The notes: generated from the letters alone by a model not told the origin. Counted from the stretch's first letter, positions 39,491 to 48,173 are shown. The stretch is DNA of 64,000 nucleotides from Bacteroidota bacterium (GCA_039821555.1 JBCBNX010000005.1:97069-161068); one strand, 5' to 3'. Numbers and translations: made by a program.

Positions 39491-40393
39491 CTATGCCCTG
39501 GCCCGCATGTTGGCTTCGATCTTGAACGCGCTCAAGATTTGCCAGCGGAGGTGGGGATCAGGTGGAACGAGGGGCAGACGGACAGCCTCCTCACATACAC
39601 CGAGGGCTGCTAAAACCATCTTGACCGGGATCGGGTTGGCCGTCATAAAGCAGGCCCGCATGGCAGGAAGTAGCTCGAAGTGCAGGCCGCGAGCAGCCTC
39701 GACGTGACCGTCGAGCGCGAGGTGCATCATCTGGCAAAACTTCTCGGGAAGCGCGTTGACGAGGACCGACACGACCCCGTCGGCTCCGAGCGCCACGAGC
39801 GGAAGCGTGAGTTCATCGTCGCCCGCGTAGACGGCAAAGCCATCGGGGCGGTGCGCGAGCACGTCGCCGATCTGCGCGAGGTTGCCTGAGGCTTCTTTGA
39901 CCCCGACGACGTGGGGAATCTCTTCGGCAAGCCGTAGGGTAAGGTCAGCGGGGACGTTTTGCCCGGTCCGCCCGGGCACGTTGTAGAAGACGATCGGGAG
40001 GTCGGCTGCCTCAGCGATGGCGCTGACGTGGGCCACTAGACCATCGGCGGGAGGCTTGTTGTAGTAGGGCCCCACGACCAGCAGCGCGTCGGCCCCGGCG
40101 GCGGCGGCCTCGCGCGAGAAGCGGACGCTCTCGGCTGTGTTGTTCGTGCCCGTTCCGACGATGACCGGCACGCGTCCTGCGGTGTGCGCAACGGCCCGCT
40201 CGGTGACCCGCTGTCGCTCCGCAGGCGTGAGGGTTGGGTTCTCGCCGGTCGTCCCGAGCACCACCAGCGCATCGACGCCGCCCTCGATCTGTCTGTCGAT
40301 GAGGCGCTCCAGCGCCGCTTCGTCGAGCGCGCCCTCGGAGGTGAAGGGCGTGACGAGCGCAGGGGCAGTACCGCGAAAGAGGAGATCGGGCAT
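39491..40393 (-). CDS. dapA: 4-hydroxy-tetrahydrodipicolinate synthase
   Basis: DapA condenses pyruvate with aspartate semialdehyde, the first committed step to lysine and diaminopimelate. The 300-residue TIM barrel shows GTAPALVTPF, GTTGENPTL (47-55), Tyr137 in VFYNVPGRTG, Schiff-base Lys166 in VGVKEASGN, and VVGPYYNKPP. The start ATG at 40393 (MPDLLFRGTAPAL) is chosen; the upstream extension MWERSHRPL is spacer-like. The gene stands alone; it is convergent with nothing and divergent from no lysine gene. Confidence 0.97.
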   Translation of the reverse strand: MPDLLFRGTAPALVTPFTSEGALDEAALERLIDRQIEGGVDALVVLGTTGENPTLTPAERQRVTERAVAHTAGRVPVIVGTGTNNTAESVRFSREAAAAGADALLVVGPYYNKPPADGLVAHVSAIAEAADLPIVFYNVPGRTGQNVPADLTLRLAEEIPHVVGVKEASGNLAQIGDVLAHRPDGFAVYAGDDELTLPLVALGADGVVSVLVNALPEKFCQMMHLALDGHVEAARGLHFELLPAMRACFMTANPIPVKMVLAALGVCEEAVRLPLVPPDPHLRWQILSAFKIEANMRARA

Positions 40394-40488
40394 ACGGGCA
40401 CGGAGAGGTCGGTGGGAACGCTCCCACAAGCTACGGCCGGACCGTGCGCTCCGGCGACTGCTCCGCCCGCTGTATCCCGAAATGGCGC

Positions 40489-42060
40489 TCAGCGCACCAC
40501 CGTGATCCGCTGCGCCGCCACGGCACCTCCGGCCTTGACCCGCACCACATAGGTCCCGGTCGGTAGGCCCTCGAGCGTGAAGCGCGCCGCATGTAGACCC
40601 GGTAGCCGCGTGCCCACCGCGTGGGTGAGCATCGTGCGGCCAAGCACATCGGTCACCGTGACGAGGACGCCCGAGGTGGCAGGCAACGCATAGTGCAGCG
40701 TGGCCCTGTCGCGGGTCGGATTGGGATGGACGGATCGGACCGACAAGGCCTGCGGCAGCCCCGTACCCCCTTCCGTACCCACCGGGGACGCCGCAAAGCG
40801 CTGGGCGTAGATGCCGTCGCCGTCGCCGTCCTGGTCACGGCTGGACCACGCCACGACGAAATCGCCGTCGGCTTCGACGCCGAGGGCTGTGAGGTACTGC
40901 ACCCCTGTGGTGAAGGTGTTGACCTGGAACTCGCCGCCGTCCGGCGTGCCGTCAGCCCGGTAGCGCCGGGCGACGATGCCGAAGTCGTCGCCGTCCTGGC
41001 CGTAGCTCCGCCACACGACGACGAAGTCGCCGTCGCCGTCGACGCCCACCTCGGGCAACAGTTGGTCGTTCTCGGTGACGGTGTTGACCTGGAACTCCGC
41101 GCCGTCCGGCGTTCCATCAGACCTGTATCGCTGCGCCGCGATGCCATCGCCCGAGCCGTCCTGGCCGTCGCTCTGCCAGGCCACAACAAACGCCCCGCCA
41201 GCGTCGACGGCCACGGCAGGATGTCGCTGGTCGCCCGTGCTGAAGGTGTTCACCCGAAACGGCGGCCCCGGCGACGTGCCGTCGGCGGCGTACTGCTTTG
41301 CCATGATGCCGAAGCCGGACCGGTCCTGGTTGAAGCTCGACCAGGCGACCACGAAGTCGCCCTCGCTGTTCATCCCAAGTGCGGCGAGCGACTGGGTGCC
41401 TGCGACGAATCTGTTGGCTCGCACCTCGGGGCCGCGCGGCTCTCCATCAGCCCGGTAGCGCCGGAGGAACACGTCGAAATACGAGCCCGCTTCGCTGTAG
41501 CTGTCCCAGGCCACCACGAAATCGCCCTCAGCATCCATCTCCACCGAGGGACCATACTGGACGTTCTCCGTGGCGATGTTGATCTGGAACTCGCCGCCCC
41601 GGGGGAGCCCGTCGGCGGCGTAGCGCTGCGCGTAGATGCCATAGCCATCGCCGTCCTGGAGGTAGCTCGCCCACGCGATCACAAAGTCGCCGTCCTCGTC
41701 GATGCCAACAGAGGGGACGACCTGGTCGTTGGGCGTGGAGGTGTTGACCTGGAATTCAGCGCCAGCGGGAGTCCCCTCGGCGGTGTAGCGCTGGGCGTAG
41801 ATGCCGGTCCCCGACCCATCCTGGCCGCGGCTGGACCAGGCGATTACGAAGTCGCCGTCGGGCGCGACGGCCACGGCGGGGTTGCGCTGGTTGCCCGCCG
41901 TCGCGGTGTTGACCTGGAACTCGGGGCCGACGGGCGTCGGTGTCTGGGCTTGGACCGCAGGCGCCCCTCGCAGCAGCGGCAAGGCGAGCAGGCCTGCTGC
42001 GGCGCGCTGCCTCAGCCAGGCAAGACGTGAGGATGCGGACGAACGATACGCAGGACGCAT
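40489..42060 (-). CDS. Secreted seven-repeat protein with T9SS C-terminal sorting domain
   Basis: A 523-residue exported protein. After a signal sequence (cleavage near AVQAQ), seven repeats of about 53 residues follow from about residue 45 to 417. The repeat pattern is xEFQVNT, PxVxVDxDGDFVVAW, xSxxQDGxGxGIxAQRY, xADGTPxG, each probably one beta-blade, so a seven-bladed propeller is plausible. Residues from about 440 (SVHPNPTRDRATLHYALP, VTDVLGRTMLTHAVGTRLPG, LPTGTYVVRVKAGGAVAAQR) match the type A T9SS sorting domain. It should therefore cross the outer membrane by T9SS and be surface-attached or released. Asp-rich DGDGDG motifs may bind calcium. Function unknown. Confidence 0.9.
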   Translation of the reverse strand: MRPAYRSSASSRLAWLRQRAAAGLLALPLLRGAPAVQAQTPTPVGPEFQVNTATAGNQRNPAVAVAPDGDFVIAWSSRGQDGSGTGIYAQRYTAEGTPAGAEFQVNTSTPNDQVVPSVGIDEDGDFVIAWASYLQDGDGYGIYAQRYAADGLPRGGEFQINIATENVQYGPSVEMDAEGDFVVAWDSYSEAGSYFDVFLRRYRADGEPRGPEVRANRFVAGTQSLAALGMNSEGDFVVAWSSFNQDRSGFGIMAKQYAADGTSPGPPFRVNTFSTGDQRHPAVAVDAGGAFVVAWQSDGQDGSGDGIAAQRYRSDGTPDGAEFQVNTVTENDQLLPEVGVDGDGDFVVVWRSYGQDGDDFGIVARRYRADGTPDGGEFQVNTFTTGVQYLTALGVEADGDFVVAWSSRDQDGDGDGIYAQRFAASPVGTEGGTGLPQALSVRSVHPNPTRDRATLHYALPATSGVLVTVTDVLGRTMLTHAVGTRLPGLHAARFTLEGLPTGTYVVRVKAGGAVAAQRITVVR

Positions 42061-42453
42061 GCGGCCGTTGGGTTATCGAGAACGACGAGCGAGACGGGGC
42101 GAGAGCTACCCACCGTGCCTGCCCGGGGTTCGCCGCGATGCAGACGCGTCCTTCCTGCAAGGCCAGCACGGCTACGCTCTGCGCTGTCACCGTGCTCTTC
42201 GCTGCCACTGTGCTGTGAGCGTGCTGTGGGCGTCGAGAGGCGGGAGATAGACGCCGCCCCAGGTGCATCGCCTGGGTTTGGACGCGTGCCGCTCAGGCTT
42301 GCCGCCCCCCTCGTGCCTTCCTGCCAAAGACCCCGCTGAGGTCCTCAGGATTCAGGTGAATACGGGAGGCGCCCCAAGGTTGCCCTCCCCTAGCCTGACG
42401 AACACGCCAGCCTCCCTGGATGCCCACACCCACAACACGCAACCGGCCGACTC
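42061..42453. other. Intergenic region between divergent secreted-protein genes
   Basis: This 393-base gap separates the divergent genes starting at 42060 (minus) and 42454 (plus). It includes a string of near-repeats of TGCTGTGNGCG-type words (42190-42230) but no open frame with this genome's codon style. It probably contains both promoters. I could not pick out a specific -33/-7 pair. Confidence 0.4.
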
Positions 42454-43665
42454 ATGCGCTTTGCCTACTGCCTCCTGCTGACAACGCTCGTGCTTTTGCA
42501 TGGCGCCTTTCCAGCCTACGCCCAAGAGCAGACGCCGCCCCGGCCCTCCTCCGGGACGCCCTCCTCCGGGACGCCCTCCTCCGGGACGCCCTCCTCCGGG
42601 ACGCCCTCCTCCGGGACGCCCTCCTCCGGGACGCCCTCCTCCGGGACGCCCCCCTCCGGGACGAGCACGCCTGCGGACACGTTGGACGCTGCGGTCCTGA
42701 TGGATTCGCTGCAGTCCAGCCTTGCCACGATCGGCGCAGCCGTGAAGGCGGTCACAGGCTATGCGGATCAACTCAAAAAGGCCCAGGAAAAAAAGGAGCC
42801 CGACGAACGCGCCTGGAACGCCCCCTATGCCATCGCGGTCGGCAGTTCGCTCGACCTGCTCGATGGCGCACGCCCGAATGATCTGTACACGGATGTTCGC
42901 CTGTTTCTCCCCCGCCTGTTTGCGCCGGAGGCCACACGCTCCTTGGGCCTCGACGCAGGCATCACCAGCGGCCGGACGATCTCGCTCAGCGACTCGACGC
43001 AGGACCAGGAGCGCCGCCTCAACCTCTACGACCCGGCGCTCGACTCCCTGCGGCGCGTCGACCAGCGCTTTGGCCGGCAGACGAAGACCACCGCGGAATT
43101 TCTCAGCCTCCATGCCTCCGTCACCTATCCGCTCATCGTAGACAAGCTCTACCTCGTCGGGCATGCCGAATACCGCCGCCGCGACATCAGGACAACGACG
43201 ACGACCTCCATCGATTCCACGCGCTTTACCGCCTTTGGCGACACGGTGCTGGCTGAAGGCGTCCCGTTCGTGCCGCTGAACCCGCTCGTACCCAACCTGG
43301 CGACGACCGCCGAGACCCAAACCAGCCGGCAGACGACATCCTTCGGGCACTTCGGCGTTGGACTGCTGCTCGACTATGCGGACGAGAATCTGGGCGTGCG
43401 ATCGCGCCTGAAGGCCGTCTTTGGCTTCCGCGACGATGGCGACCCGTTCTACATGTTCCAGTTTCAACTGGACGAGCGCAAGTTTGGGCTACGCCTGGGC
43501 GGCGAAATCCATGGACTGCTGAGCCGCAACGACCCGGCCCTAGACGATCCATTCGGGATGCCTTCGAGCGGCGCTGTCGAGGCCGCGTTCGCACCGCCGA
43601 CCATCACGATCTATCTGGCGAAGGTGTTCTCGCTACGAAGCCTGGGCACCTTTCTTGGGTCATGA
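42454..43665 (+). CDS. Outer-membrane protein with SSGTP tandem repeats
   Basis: A 403-residue protein with signal peptide (MRFAYCLLLTTLVLLHGAFP, cleavage near AYA|QE). Residues about 31-70 are PSSGT repeated seven times plus one PPSGT variant, an exported flexible linker. The remainder is rich in strand-like Ser/Thr/Tyr/Arg segments ending ...ITIYLAKVFSLRSLGTFLGS, consistent with a porin-like beta-barrel, and contains DDPFGMPSSGAVEAAFAP. It is not a family I can name. The repeats are coded by a 15-base minisatellite (42544-42663), so length variation by slippage would keep the frame. The gene begins 393 bases from the divergent T9SS cargo gene. Confidence 0.75.
   Translation: MRFAYCLLLTTLVLLHGAFPAYAQEQTPPRPSSGTPSSGTPSSGTPSSGTPSSGTPSSGTPSSGTPPSGTSTPADTLDAAVLMDSLQSSLATIGAAVKAVTGYADQLKKAQEKKEPDERAWNAPYAIAVGSSLDLLDGARPNDLYTDVRLFLPRLFAPEATRSLGLDAGITSGRTISLSDSTQDQERRLNLYDPALDSLRRVDQRFGRQTKTTAEFLSLHASVTYPLIVDKLYLVGHAEYRRRDIRTTTTTSIDSTRFTAFGDTVLAEGVPFVPLNPLVPNLATTAETQTSRQTTSFGHFGVGLLLDYADENLGVRSRLKAVFGFRDDGDPFYMFQFQLDERKFGLRLGGEIHGLLSRNDPALDDPFGMPSSGAVEAAFAPPTITIYLAKVFSLRSLGTFLGS
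42544..42663 (+). repeat. Coding minisatellite, 15 bp x 8
   Basis: Seven perfect direct copies of CCCTCCTCCGGGACG start at 42544, followed by an eighth at 42649-42663 with one change. They are in frame, coding PSSGT. Any gain or loss of units keeps the reading frame. Confidence 0.9.
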
Positions 43666-43746
43666 GCCCTGGGCTACTGCCCGAGGCCGTCGCGCCATCG
43701 GAGCCGGAAGCGAACGAGCACCACCACCTACGTCCAGTCCAGGTCT

Positions 43747-44847
43747 TCAGGTTGCCCTTACCTCGTCTTTCTGGTCGGGGCGACCCCAGAAGCCGTACTG
43801 CGGCGTCGCGAGAGCGCTCGTCCGCAGCTTGCTCTCCATCCCGAGGATGCCGGGGCGACGGAGTCCTGGCAGCACGGCGACGTCGTAGATCTCCTCGCAC
43901 GATGTCTCGTAGGTCAGTTGCCCGACGAGCATCCCGCTCCCGAGGTGCACCACGGCGATGCCGGCCTGGAGGTCCTGCTGCGCCAGCGGCAGGTCCCCGA
44001 GCGAGCGGCCCGGCCGCAGCTTCGACATGCCCACGAAGAGGTAGTCGCCGTGGCGGGCGAGGCCGCGCACGAAGCCCGGGAGCCGGATGATGGGCTCGAC
44101 GGTGCCCGCCTGCACGTCGACCTCCACGAGCAGACCCTCGGCGGAGACGAGCGCGAAGAGCTTGCCGTCGATTAGGCGCGGCGAGTGCGGCATCGCGAGG
44201 CCGGACGCGACGATCTCGCCCGAGGCCACGTCCATCAGCACGCCGCCCCCGAGCCGGCTGTCGCGCCAGCCCCGCTCGGTGTTGGTCGCCCCGAGCGCGG
44301 TCACGTAGACGGGTCGGCTGCCGCCCTCGCTGATCGCCATGCCGTTGAGGTGGCAGCGGTCCTCGTCCACCAAATCCGTGATGAAGGGCGGCGACCATAC
44401 TGGCTGGAAGTGAAAGCGACTGTCGAAGCGGCACAGGCACGAGAAGCGGGTGTTGACCGCGATCAGCTCAGTGCGGCTCGATGGGTCGCTGCCTGGCGCG
44501 CCGATGAAGGCCATGTCGTGCAGGTCGCACTCGCCCGTGAAGAAGACCTGCGTCGGGACGAAGAGCGTGTCGTAGGTCTGCGGCTTGGCCGGGTACCCGG
44601 GAGCGAGCGCGCGCGACGCACCAAGGAGCACGACCTCGTCCTTCGTCGCCACGGCCATCCGGTCGCCTTGGATGGTCATGCCCATCGGCTTGCGGAACGT
44701 GCGCGGAAGCTGAACGAGACGACCCTCGCGGCCCCCGATGAAGATGACCTTCCCGGCTTGGTAGGTCGAGAGCGCCACCGAGCAGTTCAGCCGGTCGAGC
44801 AGGTCGGGAAAGTCCGGAGTGTGGGTGCAGGCGAAGGGCTGGCTCAC
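43747..44847 (-). CDS. TIGR03032/DUF4915-like beta-propeller protein
   Basis: A 366-residue protein with MSQPFACTHTPDFPDLLDRL, CSVALSTYQAGKVIFIGGRE, FRKPMGMTIQGDRMAVATKD and WSPPFITDLVDEDRCHLNGM. These segments match my memory of the TIGR03032 family, which often occurs beside TPR/glycosyltransferase genes. It has no clear signal peptide. It follows the TPR-glycosyltransferase gene by 35 bases on the same strand, so the two form an operon. A substrate- or sugar-related role is plausible but unproven. Confidence 0.75.
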   Translation of the reverse strand: MSQPFACTHTPDFPDLLDRLNCSVALSTYQAGKVIFIGGREGRLVQLPRTFRKPMGMTIQGDRMAVATKDEVVLLGASRALAPGYPAKPQTYDTLFVPTQVFFTGECDLHDMAFIGAPGSDPSSRTELIAVNTRFSCLCRFDSRFHFQPVWSPPFITDLVDEDRCHLNGMAISEGGSRPVYVTALGATNTERGWRDSRLGGGVLMDVASGEIVASGLAMPHSPRLIDGKLFALVSAEGLLVEVDVQAGTVEPIIRLPGFVRGLARHGDYLFVGMSKLRPGRSLGDLPLAQQDLQAGIAVVHLGSGMLVGQLTYETSCEEIYDVAVLPGLRRPGILGMESKLRTSALATPQYGFWGRPDQKDEVRAT

Positions 44848-44882
44848 AAGAGGGATGATGTGCGTCGGTTGGAAGTAGGAGG

Positions 44883-47141
44883 TCAGGCGAGGCGCGCGGA
44901 GGCTGCGTTGCGAGCCGAGGCTGCGTTGCGGACGACGGTGGCGAGGTCGTCGAGCGCGCCGTCGTTCTCGAAGAGGAGCGCTTCGGCGCTATGGAATGCG
45001 GTACGGAGGTGCGCCTGGCGGTCCCGGTCGGCGGCCCATGCTACGGCCTGCTCCACGTAGGCCTCGGCGCTGTCCACGACGAGCACGCGGAGGTCAGCAA
45101 GCACGGCGTCGGCCCGGCCTTGCTCGGCCGCGTCGGCGAGGTAGTCGTAGACAGCCGCGGTCCAGCGGCTGCGCTGGTGCACAGTCGGCCACGTCACGAT
45201 GGGCGTCCCGGCCGCGCAGGCGTCGAAGACGGTGTTGGCCCCGCCGCCGTAGTGCCGCGTGTCGAGCAGCACATCGACCTGCTCGACGAGGCCGAGGTAG
45301 GCCTCGGCGTCCATCCGGTCGAGCACCTGCACACGGTTGGCGAGATTGCCGAGGGCCGCATCGAGGCGGGCGCGAAACTGCGCGGTGATGGTCGGCTCCT
45401 TGTCAGCGATGAAGAGCACGCGCGCACGTCCATCGCCGTGCTCCGCTTCGTCCTGGCGGAGGATTTCAGCGACGAGCGCGTCCATCGACGGGTGCACCTT
45501 GCGGAGGTTCTGCGCGCAGAGGTAGAGCCGCTGGTGGACGGTGAGGCCCCAGCGGCTGCGCGGCGACGGCGGGTCGGGTACAGGTGGACGGAAGTAGTAG
45601 GTCGGTAGATGGGCGAGCCGGACGAGCCGCTCGGTGTAGTGCACCTCCGCTCCCCCGGGATCGAGGCCGTCCGTGGTGAGCACGGCGTCCATCGCGGGGA
45701 GCCCCGACGGGCTCGGCCAGCCCCAGCTTGAGACTTGCGTGGGCGCGCAGCGGAAGAGGGGCAGGAGGTAGTTCATCGTGTCAGTGCCGACCTCCCAGAA
45801 GTGCAGCACGTCGCAACACGCCGCCTTGAGCGCGTCGGCTGCCCTGCTGATGTCGTTGGGGAGCGGCAAGATCTCGACGTCGGTGCTGCCTGGCACCGCA
45901 GCGTCGTGGATCGCGGGCGGAACGACAAGGGGGCCTACCGGCGTGCCGCACGCGACCGTCACGCGAAGGCCTCGCGCGGGGAGGCGCTGGATCAGGCCCC
46001 GCATTCCCTTCAAGAAGACGCCCTCGTGGCCGCTGGTTACCACGAAGCCGATGTGCGGGCGACTATCAGTGCGCGGGCGGCCGTCGGAGCGGTCCCTAGT
46101 CGGCAGCGCCTCGGCGAAGAGCGGCGTGCCCTCGGGTGTCTGTGCTTGTGCGACGAGGGCAGCCCAGCGCTCCTTCAGCGCACGGTCGTCGTCGCGGCCC
46201 TGGTAGGTGGCGAGCATCGGCGGCTCCAGCGCGACCTGCCCGAGGCATCCGGGATCGACGACCAGCGCGCCCTGGGCCTCGGCCTCTTGCTCGACGCGGG
46301 TGAGCGCGGCGTCGAGGCCAACCCGATAGGCGTCGATAGCCGCCTGCGACTCCGGGATAATCGGCGCGAGTGTCTCGATGCGCAGCCGGTGGGCGAGCGC
46401 TTCGGCCAGAGGCACCGTCCCAGCCTCTATGCCCAGACGCAGCGCTTCCTTGTAGGCCGCACGCGCTTGGTCGCGGTCGCCCTGCTTCTCCAGCACCTGC
46501 CCGAGGTTGCGGTGCGCCTCGGCATACGACGGGCGGCGCGCCAGCGCGGCCCGAAACGATGCCTCGGCCTCGGCGGTGCGGTCGAAGTGCTTGAGGACCG
46601 CACCGAGGTTGTTGTGCGCCTCAGCATGGTCGGGGCGCAGACGGATGGCTTCGCGGAGAGCGCGCTCAGCCGAGGCATAGCGCGCGAGTTCCATGAGCGT
46701 GTTGCCGAGGTTGTAGAATGCCCCTGCATGAGTCGGCGCATGGCGAACGGCCTGCTCGTAGTGCCGGACGGCCTCGCCGAGCGCGCCCGTAGCCTTTAGC
46801 ACGTTGGCGAGGTTGTAGTGCGCGGGCGCAAACCGCACGTCGAGGCACAGCGCCTTGTGGTAGGCCCGCGCGGCGGCTTCGAGGTCGCCCGACCGCCGCT
46901 CGGCCTCGCCGAGGTTGGTGAGCACATCGGGGCGACGCGGCAGCGCGGCGGTAGCCTGGCGGAGGTGCGGGAGCGCAGCGGCAACCTGTCCAGCTTGGGC
47001 GAGCGCGAGGCCGAGGAAGTGCGCGGCGTCGGCGTGGCCTGGGACGAGACGAAGTACATCGCGGTAGCGGTCGGCGGCCTGGCGCAAGCGCCCGCGCTGA
47101 TGAGCCTGCTGCGCCTGCCGGAAGAGGGCGTCGGGATTCAT
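44883..47141 (-). CDS. TPR protein with O-GlcNAc-transferase-like (GT41) C-terminal domain
   Basis: A 752-residue protein. Residues 1 to about 245 are seven consecutive TPR units (RQAADRYRDVLRLVPGHADA, EAVRHYEQAVRHAPTHAGAF, ASAERALREAIRLRPDHAEA). The rest resembles GT41/SPINDLY glycosyltransferases: SSWGWPSPSGLPAMDAVLTT, YTERLVRLAHLPTYYFRPPV, and the C-terminal nucleotide-sugar site VDVLLDTRHYGGGANTVFDA, CAAGTPIVTWP. Such enzymes glycosylate proteins or other targets on Ser/Thr in bacteria; donor and substrate are unknown here. It heads an operon with the TIGR03032-like gene. Upstream is tRNA-Arg on the same strand. Confidence 0.85.
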   Translation of the reverse strand: MNPDALFRQAQQAHQRGRLRQAADRYRDVLRLVPGHADAAHFLGLALAQAGQVAAALPHLRQATAALPRRPDVLTNLGEAERRSGDLEAAARAYHKALCLDVRFAPAHYNLANVLKATGALGEAVRHYEQAVRHAPTHAGAFYNLGNTLMELARYASAERALREAIRLRPDHAEAHNNLGAVLKHFDRTAEAEASFRAALARRPSYAEAHRNLGQVLEKQGDRDQARAAYKEALRLGIEAGTVPLAEALAHRLRIETLAPIIPESQAAIDAYRVGLDAALTRVEQEAEAQGALVVDPGCLGQVALEPPMLATYQGRDDDRALKERWAALVAQAQTPEGTPLFAEALPTRDRSDGRPRTDSRPHIGFVVTSGHEGVFLKGMRGLIQRLPARGLRVTVACGTPVGPLVVPPAIHDAAVPGSTDVEILPLPNDISRAADALKAACCDVLHFWEVGTDTMNYLLPLFRCAPTQVSSWGWPSPSGLPAMDAVLTTDGLDPGGAEVHYTERLVRLAHLPTYYFRPPVPDPPSPRSRWGLTVHQRLYLCAQNLRKVHPSMDALVAEILRQDEAEHGDGRARVLFIADKEPTITAQFRARLDAALGNLANRVQVLDRMDAEAYLGLVEQVDVLLDTRHYGGGANTVFDACAAGTPIVTWPTVHQRSRWTAAVYDYLADAAEQGRADAVLADLRVLVVDSAEAYVEQAVAWAADRDRQAHLRTAFHSAEALLFENDGALDDLATVVRNAASARNAASARLA

Positions 47142-47177
47142 GCCCCGAAACTACACGCCGTGCAGCTTACCTATGCG

Positions 47178-47251
47178 CACCCCGGACAGGACTCGAACCT
47201 GTAACCTGCGGATTAGAAGTCCGCTGCTCTATCCGGTTGAGCTACCGGGGC
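47178..47251 (-). tRNA. tRNA-Arg (anticodon TCT)
   Basis: The complement folds as a 74-nt cloverleaf: acceptor GCCCCGG/CCGGGGT, D-arm GCTCAACCGGATAGAGC, anticodon stem GCGGA/TCCGC with loop CTTCTAA (anticodon TCT, reads AGA), and T-arm ACAGG/CCTGT with loop TTCGAGT. The 3' CCA is not encoded (GCG follows). It is the second tRNA of a pair. Confidence 0.95.
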
Positions 47252-47259
47252 TTAGAAAG

Positions 47260-47298
47260 CCACGCGGGCACGCGTCTGTTGTGACGGTGCCCGCGTGG
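47260..47298. terminator. 12-bp perfect hairpin between the two tRNA genes
   Basis: CCACGCGGGCAC (47260-47271) and GTGCCCGCGTGG (47287-47298) are perfect with a 15-base loop. On the minus strand, in the tRNA-Pro direction, the stem is followed by CTTTCT. It may be a terminator after tRNA-Pro or a processing signal between the tRNAs; sequence alone cannot separate the two. Confidence 0.5.
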
Positions 47299-47301
47299 AC
47301 C

Positions 47302-47378
47302 TGGTCGGGGTGGCCGGATTTGAACCGACGACCCTCTGCTCCCAAAGCAGATGCGCTACCGGACTGCGCCACACCCCG
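47302..47378 (-). tRNA. tRNA-Pro (anticodon TGG), CCA encoded
   Basis: The complement folds as a cloverleaf: acceptor CGGGGTG/CACCCCG, anticodon stem CTGCT/AGCAG with loop TTTGGGA (anticodon TGG, reads CCA), and T-arm GTCGG/CCGGC with loop TTCAAAT. The acceptor is followed by discriminator A and encoded CCA (complement of TGG 47302-47304). It precedes tRNA-Arg in transcription. Confidence 0.95.
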
Positions 47379-47492
47379 AGTGTTTTGATACGATGCGTAG
47401 AAAGAACAGGTCCGCCGTCATTGTGTCACGAGAAAAATACGCGGCGGCGCTAAGTTGAGCACCCGTTTCAACCGTGCTCGATTCGCCTTGCT

Positions 47493-47936
47493 ATGTCTGA
47501 CCGCCCCCTCTCCGACGATGTTCGCGCCCTTCAGGTGATCTGGCTCGCCATCGTTGGCGGCGCTGTGCTCGCGGTGGCCGTGCTCTGGTGGGTGGCGGGG
47601 CGGTCGGCAAATGCCGCGCCGATGGCTGAGTCGGCAGATGTGCTCTTTATGCTCAATGCGCTGGCGAGCGTCGGGGCCATCGTGGTCGGGTTCGCGCTGC
47701 AGCGGATGATTCCGGCCCGGGTGATGTCGCGAGACACCGAGGAGGCAGCGTTCGGTCAGGTGCGCGCGCTGGGGATCGCCTCGGTCGCGGTCATGGAGGC
47801 ATCGGCGCTGACGGCGGGCGTGGCGGCGTTTCTGACAGGCAACGCGCTCAACCTCGCCTTTGTCTTGCCGTTTCTGGCGTTCGCGGCGCTGTTCTTCCCG
47901 TCGGGTGCGCGCGTAGCCAGCCTAATGCGACGCTAG
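47493..47936 (+). CDS. Small four-helix membrane protein, unknown function
   Basis: A 147-residue hydrophobic protein with four likely membrane spans: VIWLAIVGGAVLAVAVLWWV, LFMLNALASVGAIVVGFALQ, ASVAVMEASALTAGVAAFLT and LAFVLPFLAFAALFFPSGAR, ending SLMRR. It resembles no family I can name. It stands alone, between tRNA-Pro (opposite strand) and the convergent DUF4295 gene. ATG 47493 is preceded by a sequence without a clear ribosome binding site. Confidence 0.7.
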   Translation: MSDRPLSDDVRALQVIWLAIVGGAVLAVAVLWWVAGRSANAAPMAESADVLFMLNALASVGAIVVGFALQRMIPARVMSRDTEEAAFGQVRALGIASVAVMEASALTAGVAAFLTGNALNLAFVLPFLAFAALFFPSGARVASLMRR

Positions 47937-47996
47937 CGGGGGTCGCCCGCTGACCAGGGGCCGCCCGCTGACCAGATCGAAGGACCCGCGACCCGC

Positions 47997-48173
47997 CTAC
48001 TGGGCCTTGGCGGCGGCGAGCTCGTCCTTCACCTGGCTGGCTTCGACCATCTTGGTGCGGAACTCGTAGGAGCCGTTCTGCTTCTTCGACGCGACGATGA
48101 TCTTGGCCATCTGCTTAGCGTCGGCGCCGGCACCACGGTTGGTGCGCTGGTTCTTGGAGACTTTCTTCGCCAT
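47997..48173 (-). CDS. DUF4295 family protein
   Basis: A 58-residue basic protein: MAKKVSKNQRTNRGAGADAK, then QMAKIIVASKKQNGSYEFRT and KMVEASQVKDELAAAKAQ. This is the small DUF4295 protein that follows rpmG in Bacteroidota; it is probably ribosome-associated, judging by its constant place, but the role is not established. It is the third gene of the rpmB-rpmG operon. Downstream, a 13-base direct repeat GCCCGCTGACCAG occurs twice at about 47946-47976. Confidence 0.88.
   Translation of the reverse strand: MAKKVSKNQRTNRGAGADAKQMAKIIVASKKQNGSYEFRTKMVEASQVKDELAAAKAQ

Noticed and set aside
47140..47388. A plus-strand frame running across both tRNA genes
   Set aside because: The sequence is explained by two tRNA genes on the opposite strand.
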